DNA of 64,000 nt from Croceitalea dokdonensis DOKDO 023. GTDB lineage: Bacteria > Bacteroidota > Bacteroidia > Flavobacteriales > Flavobacteriaceae. A model generated the notes under the pieces. The model made no database searches. It was not told the DNA's origin and saw nothing but the letters and a program-made list of their open reading frames with translations. Location: contig NZ_LDJX01000007.1 in NCBI RefSeq assembly GCF_001306415.1, forward strand, positions 1 to 64,000. The letters are read 5' to 3'. Each line of letters begins with the position of its first letter. Within the stretch, counting starts at the first letter, position 1. Below, piece by piece: positions 36,934 to 46,351 of this stretch. The position numbers and the translations under genes are program-made.

Positions 36934-37458
36934 TTACTGGCATCCCACACGCCAAATTTCAACCGGATTGGATTTATAGGTTGTGGTTTTCTCTATTTCC
37001 ATCCCATTTTTAAGTGCTACTTTTTGCGAGGGAATATTGTCTACATGGATAATGGAAATAAGGGTTTTGCCTAGTTGGTTTCCAAAAGCAAACCTTTTGC
37101 ATTTTTGTGCGGCCTCAAGGGCATAGCCATTACGCCAATATGTTGGAAGTATGGAATACCCAATTTCAAGCTCTTCAACATCATCTACTACTTGCAGAAG
37201 TAGGCCACACATTCCAATCAATGTTTTGGTATTCTTGTGGATCAGGGCGTTAAGTCCACCGAGATTCTTTTCGTATCTATTAAAGATAGCTTTAAATTGC
37301 TGGGTGCAGGCCAATTTGGGGTTACTGGGGATACCTGTCCAGTATTGGGTAGATGCAGGATTTTGGTAAAAGGGCAACCAATGATCAAAATCTGCTGGCC
37401 TAACGTTTCTAAAGATGAGGCGTTCCGTGGTTTCCCCAGTTAAAAGATAGCGTGACAT
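36934..37458 (-). CDS. GNAT-family N-acetyltransferase
   Basis: A 174-residue acetyltransferase of the RimJ/RimL-like type. It opens with TTERLIFRNVRPADFDHWLPFY, and the acetyl-CoA-binding region includes LEIGYSILPTYWRNGYALEAA followed by VDNIPSQKVALKNGM. Its ATG begins immediately after the DUF192 stop codon, so it belongs to the lgt-DUF192 operon. The acceptor substrate cannot be inferred. Confidence 0.88.
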   Translation of the reverse strand: MSRYLLTGETTERLIFRNVRPADFDHWLPFYQNPASTQYWTGIPSNPKLACTQQFKAIFNRYEKNLGGLNALIHKNTKTLIGMCGLLLQVVDDVEELEIGYSILPTYWRNGYALEAAQKCKRFAFGNQLGKTLISIIHVDNIPSQKVALKNGMEIEKTTTYKSNPVEIWRVGCQ

Positions 37459-37935
37459 TTAATTCTTGGAATAGGAAATACTATCCCCTATTTGTAGGTT
37501 CCATAAGTCTGACAGACCACCATTGATTTCCAGTACATATTGCGCTGCTTGTTTAGAGGGTAGCCCCTTTTCATCCAAAGGCTTTGCATTTTTTTGGAAG
37601 CTCACAATGCGCAGGGAATCGCTGATGTAGATAATATCCAAGGGAATTTCGGTATTCTTCATGTAAAAGGAACGTGGTTCCGGAGCGTCAAAAATAAACA
37701 GCATTCCCTGTTTTTTTTCCATGGAGCTTCGATACATTAAACCAGTTTGGATTTCGTATGCTGTTTCTGCAAGCTCAATGTCCAAATCCACCAATAAACT
37801 ATCGCTTTGGTAAATTTGGAGTTCCCCTTCTTTTTTAAAACCTATGGATTCCGTTTTAATTTCCTGCTTGGGAGTTTCTTTGCAGCCAAGGGTAACAAAT
37901 AGGATAAAGCTCAAAACAAAGGTGCCTATTTTCAT
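37459..37935 (-). CDS. DUF192 lipoprotein
   Basis: A 158-residue lipoprotein with signal peptide and lipobox TLGC (Cys18). The DUF192 core is clear: LAETAYEIQTGLMYRSSM, GMLFIFDAPEPRSFYMKNT, IPLDIIYIS and VLEINGG. This compact beta-barrel family occurs widely, usually exported, without a firmly established function. It follows lgt by four bases; Lgt is the enzyme that would attach its lipid. Confidence 0.9.
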   Translation of the reverse strand: MKIGTFVLSFILFVTLGCKETPKQEIKTESIGFKKEGELQIYQSDSLLVDLDIELAETAYEIQTGLMYRSSMEKKQGMLFIFDAPEPRSFYMKNTEIPLDIIYISDSLRIVSFQKNAKPLDEKGLPSKQAAQYVLEINGGLSDLWNLQIGDSISYSKN

Positions 37936-37939
37936 GTCT

Positions 37940-38875
37940 TTAGGTTTTGTTGGAGCTAGGCCGGAACATAAAGTATAGCCCCACTAGGATCATGGGAAGG
38001 CTTAGCCACTGTCCAGTGGTAAAAGTGCCCCAAGTGTCTTCAAATCCTCCCTGGCTCTTTTTAAAATATTCCACCACAAAGCGGGAGGTCCATAGTCCAA
38101 CCATAAATAAACCGAACAAGAATCCAGATTTATTCCGTTTGTCCGTTTTCCAGTAGGTAAAATAAAGCAAGCCAAATAAGATAAAGTACAAGAACGCTTC
38201 GTACAGCTGTGCAGGGTGCCTGTACGGGATACTCTCAAGAATGGAAGCAAACTCTGGTTTTGTTTCAATGGCCTTATATGCAGCGCTTGCTGTTTTTTCT
38301 TTGGTTAGCTGTATGGCCTTATACGAGGGCATATCATCGGAATCACGTATAAACCGCGTGGCTAAGGCAAAAGATTTGTCCACAATTTTTCCATTGATTT
38401 CAGAGTTGAAAAAATTTCCGAGCCTAACAAAAGCGGTACCAATGGAACTCACCACGGCTACCCTGTCCAGCAGCCATAAAAACTTCATGTCCTTATATTT
38501 TCTAGAAAAAAGATAGAGCGCAAGAAAAGCCGCAATGGTGGCACCATGGCTGGCAAGCCCCGTAAACCCCGTAAATTCAAATTCAGGAACGGTACGTATG
38601 GGCAATAGTATGGATAATGGATCTTGGGTAATGAGTTCTGATTGGTAAAAGATGACATGTCCCAGACGCGCTCCCAACATGATGGAAATTACACAGTACA
38701 TAAACAAGGAGTCCAGCTTTTCCATGGACTTGTTCTCCCTGGTAAAAATCTTTTTCATGATAAATAGACCAGCGACAAAGGCTAAAATCCAAAGCAGGTT
38801 GTAGTATTTGATCTGTAGAAAGCCAAGTTCAAAAAGGGTGCCATCGGGATTCCAATTAAAACCTAAAAAATGCAT
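37940..38875 (-). CDS. lgt: Prolipoprotein diacylglyceryl transferase
   Basis: Transfers diacylglycerol to the lipobox cysteine of prolipoproteins in the inner membrane. A 311-residue protein with about seven membrane segments. The conserved GLASHGATIAAFLAL (HGG-like motif) and RLGNFFNSEING regions are visible, plus the C-terminal RHPAQLYEAFLYF. A ~40-residue insert between the GNFFNSE and RHPAQLYE motifs is usual in Bacteroidota. Forms an operon with DUF192 and GNAT genes. Confidence 0.96.
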   Translation of the reverse strand: MHFLGFNWNPDGTLFELGFLQIKYYNLLWILAFVAGLFIMKKIFTRENKSMEKLDSLFMYCVISIMLGARLGHVIFYQSELITQDPLSILLPIRTVPEFEFTGFTGLASHGATIAAFLALYLFSRKYKDMKFLWLLDRVAVVSSIGTAFVRLGNFFNSEINGKIVDKSFALATRFIRDSDDMPSYKAIQLTKEKTASAAYKAIETKPEFASILESIPYRHPAQLYEAFLYFILFGLLYFTYWKTDKRNKSGFLFGLFMVGLWTSRFVVEYFKKSQGGFEDTWGTFTTGQWLSLPMILVGLYFMFRPSSNKT

Positions 38876-39160
38876 AAAAACTATTTTTGGCTAAGATATA
38901 GAATTAGCCGGAAGACAGGCTTTATTTTTACAAAGTGATTTTTAAGAGGACATAGTTTGCAGTTGGTAGCAGGGCATAAGATTCAAGTAGTTTTTAGGCT
39001 TGGGTGTTAATCAGCGCACTGGTGGTAGGTAACTGGAATAATAAAGGATATGCATTTGCCCCAATACCTTGCGGCTGGAGTAGATTCCATGCGCTTAAAA
39101 GCTAGTTTGTTCCAAGGATTACGCCGGAGTATGGTTTTAAACCAAAGGTCATAGGTAGGC

Positions 39161-39382
39161 TTAAGGAACGGGATCATAACCTTTTCCACCCCAAGGATTA
39201 CAGCTAAAGATACGTTTAATGGAAAGCCAACCCCCTTTGAAAATACCATGTTTTTTCAACGCTTCCAAGGTATAAGCGGAACAAGTGGGGGAGTACCTGC
39301 AGGTTGCGGGCGTGTAGGGTGAAATAAAAAGCTGATATGCCCGAATCAAAAAAACGAAAGGGGCAATCAGTATATTTCTCAC
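39161..39382 (-). CDS. yidD: Membrane protein insertion efficiency factor YidD
   Basis: A 73-residue membrane-associated protein with an amphipathic N-terminus and the family hallmarks [22 protein letters not shown] and [17 protein letters not shown] (motifs separated by [10 protein letters not shown]). It helps the YidC pathway. It follows cysS by about 20 bases. Downstream to lgt lie about 285 bases in which I see no supported gene. Confidence 0.95.
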   Translation of the reverse strand: MRNILIAPFVFLIRAYQLFISPYTPATCRYSPTCSAYTLEALKKHGIFKGGWLSIKRIFSCNPWGGKGYDPVP

Positions 39383-39401
39383 AACATTTTCTTTTTGAAA
39401 G

Positions 39402-40883
39402 TTAATTTAAACTAAAGGTGGTTCCGTCCTTTCCATCCTTTAACTGTATGCCCATGGCCATCAATTCATCCCTGATTTGGTCAGAAGTGGCATAATCTTT
39501 ATTGGCCCTAGCTTGATTGCGCAGGTGAATCAAAAGGTTCACTACTCCGTGTAAAGTGTCGGAGTCATTATCCGTCCCCTGCTGGTCTTCAAGCCCCAAG
39601 ACATCAAAGATAAAGGCACTGAAAATGGTTTTTAGGGTTACTTTATCCTCTACTGTTATTTGTTCCCTACCTTCTTTGATGAGGTTTATATGCTTTACTC
39701 CCTCAAAAAGATGCGAAATTAAGATAGGAGTATTAAAATCATCGTTCATCGCATCATAGCATTTCTGCTGCCAAGATGTAATATCAAAGTGCGTGATGGC
39801 ACCAGTGGGCAGGTCGCCAATAAGACGGACACCATCCATTAATCGATAATATCCTTTCTCGGAAGCTAGGAGTGCGTCATTGCTCAAATCCAAAATACTG
39901 GTGTAATGGGCCTGAAGCATAAAAAACCGTACCACAGATGGTTGAAAAGCCTTACTTAAAATGTTGTTTTCCCCGCTGAATATTTCATTAGGATAAATAT
40001 TATTGTCCGTAGATTTGGACATTTTTTTTCCGTTCAACGTCAGCATATTGGCATGCAACCAATAATTTACGGGTGAGTTTCCATTGCTGGCTTCCGCTTG
40101 GGCTATCTCACATTCATGATGTGGGAATTTAAGGTCCATGCCACCGCCGTGTATATCAAAAGTTTCACCAAGGTATTTAGTGCTCATTGCCGTGCATTCC
40201 AAATGCCATCCGGGGAAACCATCTCCCCATGGGGAGGGCCAACGCATAATATGTTGCGGTTCCGCTTTTTTCCAAAGGGCAAAATCTTGTGGATTTCTTT
40301 TTTCATCCTGCGCCGCCAACGCCCTGGTATTAGTGATCATATCCTCCAGCTTTCTGCCACTAAGCTTTCCGTAATCATGTGTTTTGTTAAAATGTACCAC
40401 ATCAAAATAAACAGAACCATTGATTTGGTAGGCAAAGCCTTTGTCCAATATTTCTTTGATGATCTCTATCTGTTCAATAATGTGGCCGGTTGCCGTAGGT
40501 TCTATGCTTGGCGGAAGCAGATTTAATTTTTGCAGTGTTTCATGAAAATCTACTGTGTAGCGTTGCACTACTTCCATGGGTTCTATTTGTTCCAGCTTGG
40601 CTTTTTTGGCAATTTTATCCTCGCCATCATCAGCATCGTTTTCCAAATGCCCTGCATCCGTAATGTTCCGTACGTACCTCACTTTATAGCCTAGGTGCTT
40701 AAAATACCTAAAAATCATGTCAAAGGACATAAAGGTCCTACAGTTTCCAAGATGTACGTTACTGTATACGGTGGGGCCGCATACATACATGCCCACATAT
40801 CCTTCTTTTAGGGGCTGGAACACTTCTTTTTTTCCGGTTAGGGAATTGGAAATGCGTAAGGTTTGCTGTTTAAAGGGTTGCAT
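39402..40883 (-). CDS. cysS: Cysteinyl-tRNA synthetase
   Basis: Class I aminoacyl-tRNA synthetase, 493 residues. Zinc-site motif CGPTVYSN (about residues 34-41), the HIGH-type loop [19 protein letters not shown], the histidine-rich [19 protein letters not shown]-type segment and KMSKS loop are all present. The ATG overlaps the stop of the upstream folE gene (TAATG), and yidD follows, giving a folE-cysS-yidD operon. Confidence 0.97.
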   Translation of the reverse strand: MQPFKQQTLRISNSLTGKKEVFQPLKEGYVGMYVCGPTVYSNVHLGNCRTFMSFDMIFRYFKHLGYKVRYVRNITDAGHLENDADDGEDKIAKKAKLEQIEPMEVVQRYTVDFHETLQKLNLLPPSIEPTATGHIIEQIEIIKEILDKGFAYQINGSVYFDVVHFNKTHDYGKLSGRKLEDMITNTRALAAQDEKRNPQDFALWKKAEPQHIMRWPSPWGDGFPGWHLECTAMSTKYLGETFDIHGGGMDLKFPHHECEIAQAEASNGNSPVNYWLHANMLTLNGKKMSKSTDNNIYPNEIFSGENNILSKAFQPSVVRFFMLQAHYTSILDLSNDALLASEKGYYRLMDGVRLIGDLPTGAITHFDITSWQQKCYDAMNDDFNTPILISHLFEGVKHINLIKEGREQITVEDKVTLKTIFSAFIFDVLGLEDQQGTDNDSDTLHGVVNLLIHLRNQARANKDYATSDQIRDELMAMGIQLKDGKDGTTFSLN

Positions 40884-41563
40884 TAGAATTCTGTGTCGAG
40901 GTTGATATAATCCAAAAATTCCCGGCGTACTGATTCTTCCTTGAACTTGCCACCGTATTCCGCGGTCACCGTGCTACTCTCAATATCACGTATGCCCCTA
41001 GAATTTACGCATAAATGTTTGGCATCCATAACGCATGCAACGTCCTCTGTTCCCAAAACTGCCTGTAGTTCCTTCACAACTTGAATGTTAAGCCTTTCCT
41101 GTACCTGTGGTCTTTTGGCATAATAGTCCACGATGCGGTTCATTTTAGACAAGCCCACGACCGTTCCGTTAGAAATATAGGCTATGTGCGCCCTGCCCAC
41201 AATGGGCAGCAAGTGGTGCTCACAGGTGGAGTAGAGGGTGATATTTTTTTCTACCAACATTTCACCGTATTTGTACTTATTGTCAAAAGTGGAAGAGGTA
41301 GGTTTTTTGTCTGGATGCAGGCCGCCAAACAATTCATTAACGTACATTTTGGCCACACGCCTGGGAGTTCCTTGCAAACTATCATCATTGAGGTCCAGTC
41401 CAAGGGTGTGCATAATGTCACGAACGTGTCCTTGAATCTTCTCTATTTTTTCCATATCAGAAAGCACAAAAGCATCCTTTCTCATGGGTGTGTCATGTGA
41501 GGAACCTACGTGGTCGTCTCCTCTTGCGTCGTCTTTGCTGTCCAAAGTTTCCCTTAGTTTCAT
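40883..41563 (-). CDS. folE: GTP cyclohydrolase I
   Basis: First enzyme of folate/tetrahydrobiopterin synthesis: GTP to dihydroneopterin triphosphate. A 226-residue protein with [31 protein letters not shown] and [14 protein letters not shown] carrying the zinc and catalytic cysteines and histidines. I start at ATG 41563; an in-frame ATG at 41596 sits upstream of the TATCTTTG promoter element (41584-41591) and would be transcribed only from an unseen promoter. The N-terminus has a charged, Gly/Asp-rich extension of about 35 residues. Confidence 0.95.
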   Translation of the reverse strand: MKLRETLDSKDDARGDDHVGSSHDTPMRKDAFVLSDMEKIEKIQGHVRDIMHTLGLDLNDDSLQGTPRRVAKMYVNELFGGLHPDKKPTSSTFDNKYKYGEMLVEKNITLYSTCEHHLLPIVGRAHIAYISNGTVVGLSKMNRIVDYYAKRPQVQERLNIQVVKELQAVLGTEDVACVMDAKHLCVNSRGIRDIESSTVTAEYGGKFKEESVRREFLDYINLDTEF

Positions 41564-41583
41564 GAGCTCTTTATAAAGAGGCA

Positions 41584-41591
41584 CAAAGATA
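41584..41591 (-). promoter_or_regulatory. Putative folE operon -7 promoter element
   Basis: Minus strand TATCTTTG matches TAnnTTTG, 20 bases before the ATG at 41563; this placement decides the folE start. Confidence 0.55.
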
Positions 41592-41762
41592 GACATTAAT
41601 GGGGTATTGGGACTTTTTTTTGAATCCCAAGCTTTTTATTTCTTTAAGGGGATAGCTTGGTTATTTCCCGTTCCAAAATTTATGGAGGGTGTCTGTAAAG
41701 TGTATTTCATCGATTAAGTGCAAATTTTTCGGATTAAGGTATACTAAATGGCCATTGAAGCG

Positions 41763-41775
41763 TGTTATCATAACA
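41763..41775. promoter_or_regulatory. Perfect palindrome before the T9SS cargo gene
   Basis: TGTTAT-C-ATAACA, a perfect 6+1+6 inverted repeat centred 28 bases before the ATG at 41798. Could be an operator; no regulator lies beside it. Confidence 0.35.
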
Positions 41776-41797
41776 TCTAAAAGCTTTTTATAGCCCC

Positions 41798-43252
41798 ATG
41801 ATGAGCATTCGAACACTATCTTTCGCTATCAGTTGCTTACTTTACACAGGATATGCTTTAGGACAGAACAGTCCTGATTGTAGAACTGCAATACCAGTTT
41901 GTGCAGACGCCCCCATCACCGCCGTGGTAGATGGTAGTGGTGATATTGACGATTTTGACCCAGATGTGATTACCCAGACCGGTTGTCTGGAAAAGGGAAG
42001 TGTGGCCTCGGCGAATATTGAGAATAATACGGCCTGGTTTGTTTTTAGGGCTGGTACCGATGGGCAAATAGGTTTTGATATAGAAGCTTTACCAGTGAAT
42101 CCTGGAGGTGTGGTTACCGCAGAATGGGATTTTGCACTGTACGGTCCTTTTGATCAGACCTCAGGTGAAAACTTTTGTACCGCAATCGGGACCGGAACCA
42201 CAGAGCCTATACGCTGTAACTATGAAGTTAACGACACTAACTTTACGGGCATAGGCGTTAATCCGGAAAATAGCCAAGTTGGGGCCCCCAACGTAACGGG
42301 AAGCCAAAACACCTACGATGAGTATATCAACGTACGGGCAGGAGAGATATACTACCTACTTATCAATAATTTTAATACAAATTTTGATGGCGACGCAGAA
42401 ACGTTTGAACTGACGTTTACGGGCAACTCGGTCAATACCAACCAAAACACGGCTTTGGACTGTACCTTGCGGGATGAGTTTTTAGGTTTGGACATTATTG
42501 CTTGCGAAGATGACCCAGACATTATTCTTAGTGCCCAGAATTCCCCAGCGGGACCGGACATTGTGACCATCACATGGTCCCTGGATAGGGACGATGATGG
42601 TACGGTTGACGAGGTTGTGGCCCCCTCTGGCACGGAATACACGGTTACCAGTCCAAACTCTGGCCGTTATTTTGTGGAAATTGAGACCAGTTTTGGATTG
42701 ATAACGGATGATATCCTCATAACCTTTTTTGGTGTGCCCACATTATTGGCAGGGGAAGATGGCATCATTATCCGTGAAGATTTGACCAATGCCAATGATC
42801 CAGACCAATATGCAGTGGAGTTTGAGGTAGATGGCGATGGCGAATATGAATATGCCATTAATGGCGGTGACTTTCAGGACGATTCCGTTTTCTTGGATGT
42901 GCCACCGGGAATTAATACCGTAATTATTAATGATAAAAACGGCTGTGGCATTACGGAACCTATTGAATTTTTGGTAGTTGGTTACCCAAAGTTCTTTACG
43001 CCCAATGGTGATGCCTTTAACAACACCTGGGAAGTTAAGGGAATTGAGGAATTGACCAATGCCCAAGTCTTTATTTTTGACCGTTATGGCAAATTGTTAA
43101 AGCAACTGGATAACATTAATGGTTGGGACGGTACTTATAATGGCAATCAATTACCGGCATCCGATTATTGGTTTAGATTGGATTATGACCGTACCGAACA
43201 ATCGGTGGTGGTGGCCAAAACCGTAAGAAATCACTTTTCTTTGGTTAGATAA
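41798..43252 (+). CDS. T9SS type B sorting domain-containing surface protein
   Basis: A 484-residue secreted protein. Signal peptide ending YALGQ; N-terminal domain beginning SPDCRTAIPVCADAPI with repeated acidic Asp-rich segments; several beta-sandwich blocks; and a C-terminal sorting domain (about residues 400-484) starting YPKFFTPNGDAFNNTWEVKG and containing VFIFDRYGKLLKQL and WDGTYNGNQLPASDYWF. That is the type B (gliding-motility-associated) C-terminal signal recognised by the type IX secretion system. Substrate or binding role unknown. Confidence 0.92.
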   Translation: MMSIRTLSFAISCLLYTGYALGQNSPDCRTAIPVCADAPITAVVDGSGDIDDFDPDVITQTGCLEKGSVASANIENNTAWFVFRAGTDGQIGFDIEALPVNPGGVVTAEWDFALYGPFDQTSGENFCTAIGTGTTEPIRCNYEVNDTNFTGIGVNPENSQVGAPNVTGSQNTYDEYINVRAGEIYYLLINNFNTNFDGDAETFELTFTGNSVNTNQNTALDCTLRDEFLGLDIIACEDDPDIILSAQNSPAGPDIVTITWSLDRDDDGTVDEVVAPSGTEYTVTSPNSGRYFVEIETSFGLITDDILITFFGVPTLLAGEDGIIIREDLTNANDPDQYAVEFEVDGDGEYEYAINGGDFQDDSVFLDVPPGINTVIINDKNGCGITEPIEFLVVGYPKFFTPNGDAFNNTWEVKGIEELTNAQVFIFDRYGKLLKQLDNINGWDGTYNGNQLPASDYWFRLDYDRTEQSVVVAKTVRNHFSLVR

Positions 43253-43256
43253 GCTT

Positions 43257-43281
43257 AAAAAAGGGCCGATACCAGCCCCTT
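43257..43281 (-). terminator. Terminator of the fadL-type gene
   Basis: On the minus strand AAGGGGC and GCCC pair around a short loop and six T follow; one base is bulged. Confidence 0.55.
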
Positions 43282-43323
43282 GAGTATTATTTTCCGTTAG
43301 TCATCATGATGGCTTGGTATTTT

Positions 43324-44823
43324 TTAAAACTTTAAAGTATAGGATAGATTAATGTTGGTGAGTTGCCTATTTACCGTGGCGGCGTTTGTTGCGCCAGAAT
43401 CAAACAAAAGTTGATTTACCTCCCTGTTGGTTCTGCCATAGGCAAGGTCTAACCTACTGCCCCCAAAATCATAACCAAGGCCGGCAGAATATCCCGTAAG
43501 TTCACCAATACGATCAGTGTTCGCAAAAGGACTTTGCTCCAAACGGTACCCACCTCTGAGGCTAAACCGCTCAATTCTGTACTCTCCTCCTAAACGGAAG
43601 GTGTTAACCACACCTAATTGATTGGCAATGAAATCATTCTCCTGGATAAAAACTGGGTCATTAACCGGACGGAGTTCTGCATTGGACATGTCTTGATAAC
43701 TGTAGTCAAAACTAATAAGCCCGGATTTTCCAAAGACCACTGCGACGCTACCCGTTAGTTTGGAGGGTATCTGAATCCTATATTCCTCAAACAAATTGAC
43801 AATATCAAAATCTATAAAGTTGATGTCCGTATCCGCTTCATTGGAGTTGATGCGTTGGGAAGTGTCATCCAGTAAACGATACCATGTAGGGGATTGATAG
43901 CTACCGCCAATTCTTATATTTTCATTTAACTTGGCTATGGCACCTAGTGAAAATGAAAAGCCGTCACCTTCGGTATTTAAGAAATTGTCAAATCTAATGT
44001 TTTGTACCGGGGAGGAGGGGTTAAAACCAGATTCCTCCAATAACGTAGTTCGCTGGTAAAAAATGGAATGGAAATTTAAAGAAGCCCCGATATACAGATT
44101 GTCCTGGTATTGGCCAGAAAAGTTTGCGGTGAATTTGCTATTGAAACCGGTGGAAAGTTGTCTGTAGTTTTGGGTTAGGTTGTTGTAGGAAGCATTAGAT
44201 ACGTAACTGGTATTGCCGTCCGTTTCATCAACCGGGTTGATCACCCCACCAAAGTAGCCTAAGAATGCCTGTTGGTCTCCAAATCCCTGAAGTTCACCTA
44301 TGTCTAAATAGGCATCTTCAATAAATTCGTTTGGCGCCAATGTTAAACTCCCAAATGGCACACCTTGGGCAAAGTTGAGAAAATAATTATCAATACCTTC
44401 TGTCGTAGTGCCGTTGATAAAGATGTCATCGTCAAAATTTTGGGCCAAATCGTAATTTAATCCCAAAGCAAGCTTTTTCCATGCACTGTTGGGGGATTTA
44501 AATACAAATACACCACCAGCTTGGTTAATTTCAAGATTATTTACATCGGTTCCCGTAAACGTATTGCCATAAGTAGCCTCATTGAGCCTGTTGTAGTTGG
44601 AACCGGTAATGGTAAACTGGCTATAGTTGAACACGGCAGAACCGGCAGGGTTGATATTTAAGGAAGACATATCTCCCCCTAGGGCACCAAAAGCACCACC
44701 CATGGCCTGAAATCTTGCCGTTCCCTGTAAATCCTCACCGCCATAGCGTAGCACATCATTGATGTTCTGCGCACTTAGGCCCATACATACCAAGCCCATG
44801 ATGAACGTTATTGCTACTTTCAT
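43324..44823 (-). CDS. FadL/OmpP1-type outer-membrane transport protein
   Basis: A 499-residue exported beta-barrel, signal peptide MKVAITFIMGLVCMGLSAQ. The N-terminal plug-like region reads GTARFQAMGGAFGALGGDMSSL and NINPAGSAVF, standard for the OmpP1/FadL/TodX hydrophobic-compound transporter family. The C-terminus ends in an amphipathic strand QLTNINLSYTLKF. The ligand is unknown. It follows the Gly/Trp-rich lipoprotein gene (44860) by 36 bases on the same strand. Confidence 0.9.
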   Translation of the reverse strand: MKVAITFIMGLVCMGLSAQNINDVLRYGGEDLQGTARFQAMGGAFGALGGDMSSLNINPAGSAVFNYSQFTITGSNYNRLNEATYGNTFTGTDVNNLEINQAGGVFVFKSPNSAWKKLALGLNYDLAQNFDDDIFINGTTTEGIDNYFLNFAQGVPFGSLTLAPNEFIEDAYLDIGELQGFGDQQAFLGYFGGVINPVDETDGNTSYVSNASYNNLTQNYRQLSTGFNSKFTANFSGQYQDNLYIGASLNFHSIFYQRTTLLEESGFNPSSPVQNIRFDNFLNTEGDGFSFSLGAIAKLNENIRIGGSYQSPTWYRLLDDTSQRINSNEADTDINFIDFDIVNLFEEYRIQIPSKLTGSVAVVFGKSGLISFDYSYQDMSNAELRPVNDPVFIQENDFIANQLGVVNTFRLGGEYRIERFSLRGGYRLEQSPFANTDRIGELTGYSAGLGYDFGGSRLDLAYGRTNREVNQLLFDSGATNAATVNRQLTNINLSYTLKF

Positions 44824-44859
44824 ATATTCCTATTTTAAGTCCTTAAAAATGTTGTTGGA

Positions 44860-46257
44860 TTAATTTCTTCTTACACCACCGCTTCGGCCACCTCCAGACG
44901 ATCTTCCGCCACCCGAGCTGCGGCCACTACTGTAAGAACGGCCTCCACCAGAACTTCTACTGTAGCTAGAGCTTCTGGAACTACTGCCAGAACTTCGGTA
45001 ACCGGAGCTTCTGGAACTACTACTCCTTGAGCTTCTATAGCCAGAGCTTCTGGAACTGCTACCAGAGCTTCTGTATCCAGAGCTCCTAGAAGAGCCGGAC
45101 CGGGCAGAAGATTGGTATCCCCTTGATGCGCGTTGTCCAGAACCGGAATAACTGGGTCTCGTGCTTCTGGTACCCCTGTTGTATGTACTTCCGCTTCTTG
45201 AAGAAGAACTTCTTGCGGTTGGGTTGCTACGGGTGATACCGTCATATCTGGGTACCGCCCTAGTACTTCTGCTGGTTCTATACGCCTGATTCCTTGCTAT
45301 GGCATCAGAGCCCATGGACCTTCTGGAAATGGAACTATTGTTGCGATAAGACCTTGTACTGCGGGCAGCATTGCTTCTGGTGGTAGAGGACCTTGTTGCC
45401 AAGCTCCTTCCTTGATTTGATCGCCCACTATTATTGCGTAAACGGGAGGTTGTTCTCCTACTGTCGTTAAATACGTTGGAGCGTCCCCTGAGTGCTGTGG
45501 TAGCCAAGGAATTTCTTGTGGCTCCCCTTCTTGTTCTATTGAATGCCACATTTCTGTTACCATAAAAGCCGTTGTTCCAACCCCAGTTGTTCCAACCCCA
45601 GCCGCCTCTCCAGCCAAGGCCACCGCCCCAGCCCCAGCCGCCGTTCCATAGAAAAGGGTCGTTCCACCCCCAACCAAAGCCACCGCCCCAGCCCCAGCCA
45701 AGACCACCGCCCCAGCCAAATCTATTCCATCTCCAAGGATTGTTCCAGCCCCAGCCAAAGCCACCGCCCCAGCCCCAACCAAGACCACCGCCCCATAACC
45801 ATGGGTTATTCCAGCCCCAGCCGTTGTCGATTACGTTGATATTAATGTTCGTAGGATTGTCCCCCCAACCTGGATTTCCAATGTAATTGTTGTTATTGGC
45901 AAAATAATCGGTTTGCTCACCTATAGACTCTTGGTCCGTTGGTGCGCCGCTATAATAACTGTCCACGTCCGTAAACACTTCTGCATTCACGATATCATCA
46001 TACTGATTGGCCTTTTCTCCAAAGTACTCGCCGTAGATATCATTTTCCAAGGCTTCAGTCTGTACCGCTGCTTCGGATTTTTTTTCTACCACCGCCACAC
46101 GATTTCCATTGAGGACCTCCCGATTGCCATTATTGTAAATGCCATCATCATCATAATAGGAGGCTTGCTGGTAAGACCCACAGGAGGCCAAGAAAATGGT
46201 TGCCAACCCAAGTGTTGCAACAAACCTTATTTTGCGGAGGGGTGATGAATGTATCAT
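44860..46257 (-). CDS. Gly/Trp-rich and Arg/Ser-rich repetitive lipoprotein
   Basis: A 465-residue lipoprotein of unrecognised family. Signal peptide with lipobox FLASC (Cys26); acidic Tyr/Asp-rich segment (about 30-130); a Gly-Trp-rich block (about 138-245) built from short units such as GWGGGLGWGWGGGFGWGW with NNPWRW or NDPFLW between; then a strongly basic Arg/Ser/Gly-rich tail (about 255-465) with many SSRSSGYRSSG-like units. It is almost devoid of hydrophobic core residues after residue 250, so it is probably disordered. The start at 46257 is fixed by the signal peptide; the frame is open to 46305. It lies between proS and the FadL-type gene. Confidence 0.85.
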   Translation of the reverse strand: MIHSSPLRKIRFVATLGLATIFLASCGSYQQASYYDDDGIYNNGNREVLNGNRVAVVEKKSEAAVQTEALENDIYGEYFGEKANQYDDIVNAEVFTDVDSYYSGAPTDQESIGEQTDYFANNNNYIGNPGWGDNPTNININVIDNGWGWNNPWLWGGGLGWGWGGGFGWGWNNPWRWNRFGWGGGLGWGWGGGFGWGWNDPFLWNGGWGWGGGLGWRGGWGWNNWGWNNGFYGNRNVAFNRTRRGATRNSLATTALRGRSNVFNDSRRTTSRLRNNSGRSNQGRSLATRSSTTRSNAARSTRSYRNNSSISRRSMGSDAIARNQAYRTSRSTRAVPRYDGITRSNPTARSSSSRSGSTYNRGTRSTRPSYSGSGQRASRGYQSSARSGSSRSSGYRSSGSSSRSSGYRSSRSSSSRSSGYRSSGSSSRSSSYSRSSGGGRSYSSGRSSGGGRSSGGGRSGGVRRN

Positions 46258-46306
46258 AGCGTTATTTTTATTGTTGAACATAGTAAAAATAGTTAGTTTT
46301 ACCATT

Positions 46307-46314
46307 TATTTTTG
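46307..46314 (+). promoter_or_regulatory. Putative proS -7 promoter element
   Basis: TATTTTTG matches TAnnTTTG, 37 bases before the proS ATG; divergent from the lipoprotein gene. Confidence 0.45.
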
Positions 46315-46351
46315 TTAAACAAGTCACAAGTTTTGTGCCAAACTCGATGAG

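Noticed and set aside
39007-39249. 80-residue minus frame overlapping yidD
   Set aside because: It overlaps yidD in another frame and lacks family features; yidD motifs are intact.
45543-45886. Proline-rich plus-strand frames (PQPQPRPPPQ-type) opposite the Gly/Trp lipoprotein
   Set aside because: They are the antisense reading of the repetitive GGC/TGG codons, with no start signal or promoter; same for the Ala/Glu- and Ala/Gly-rich minus frames at 44871 and 45297.
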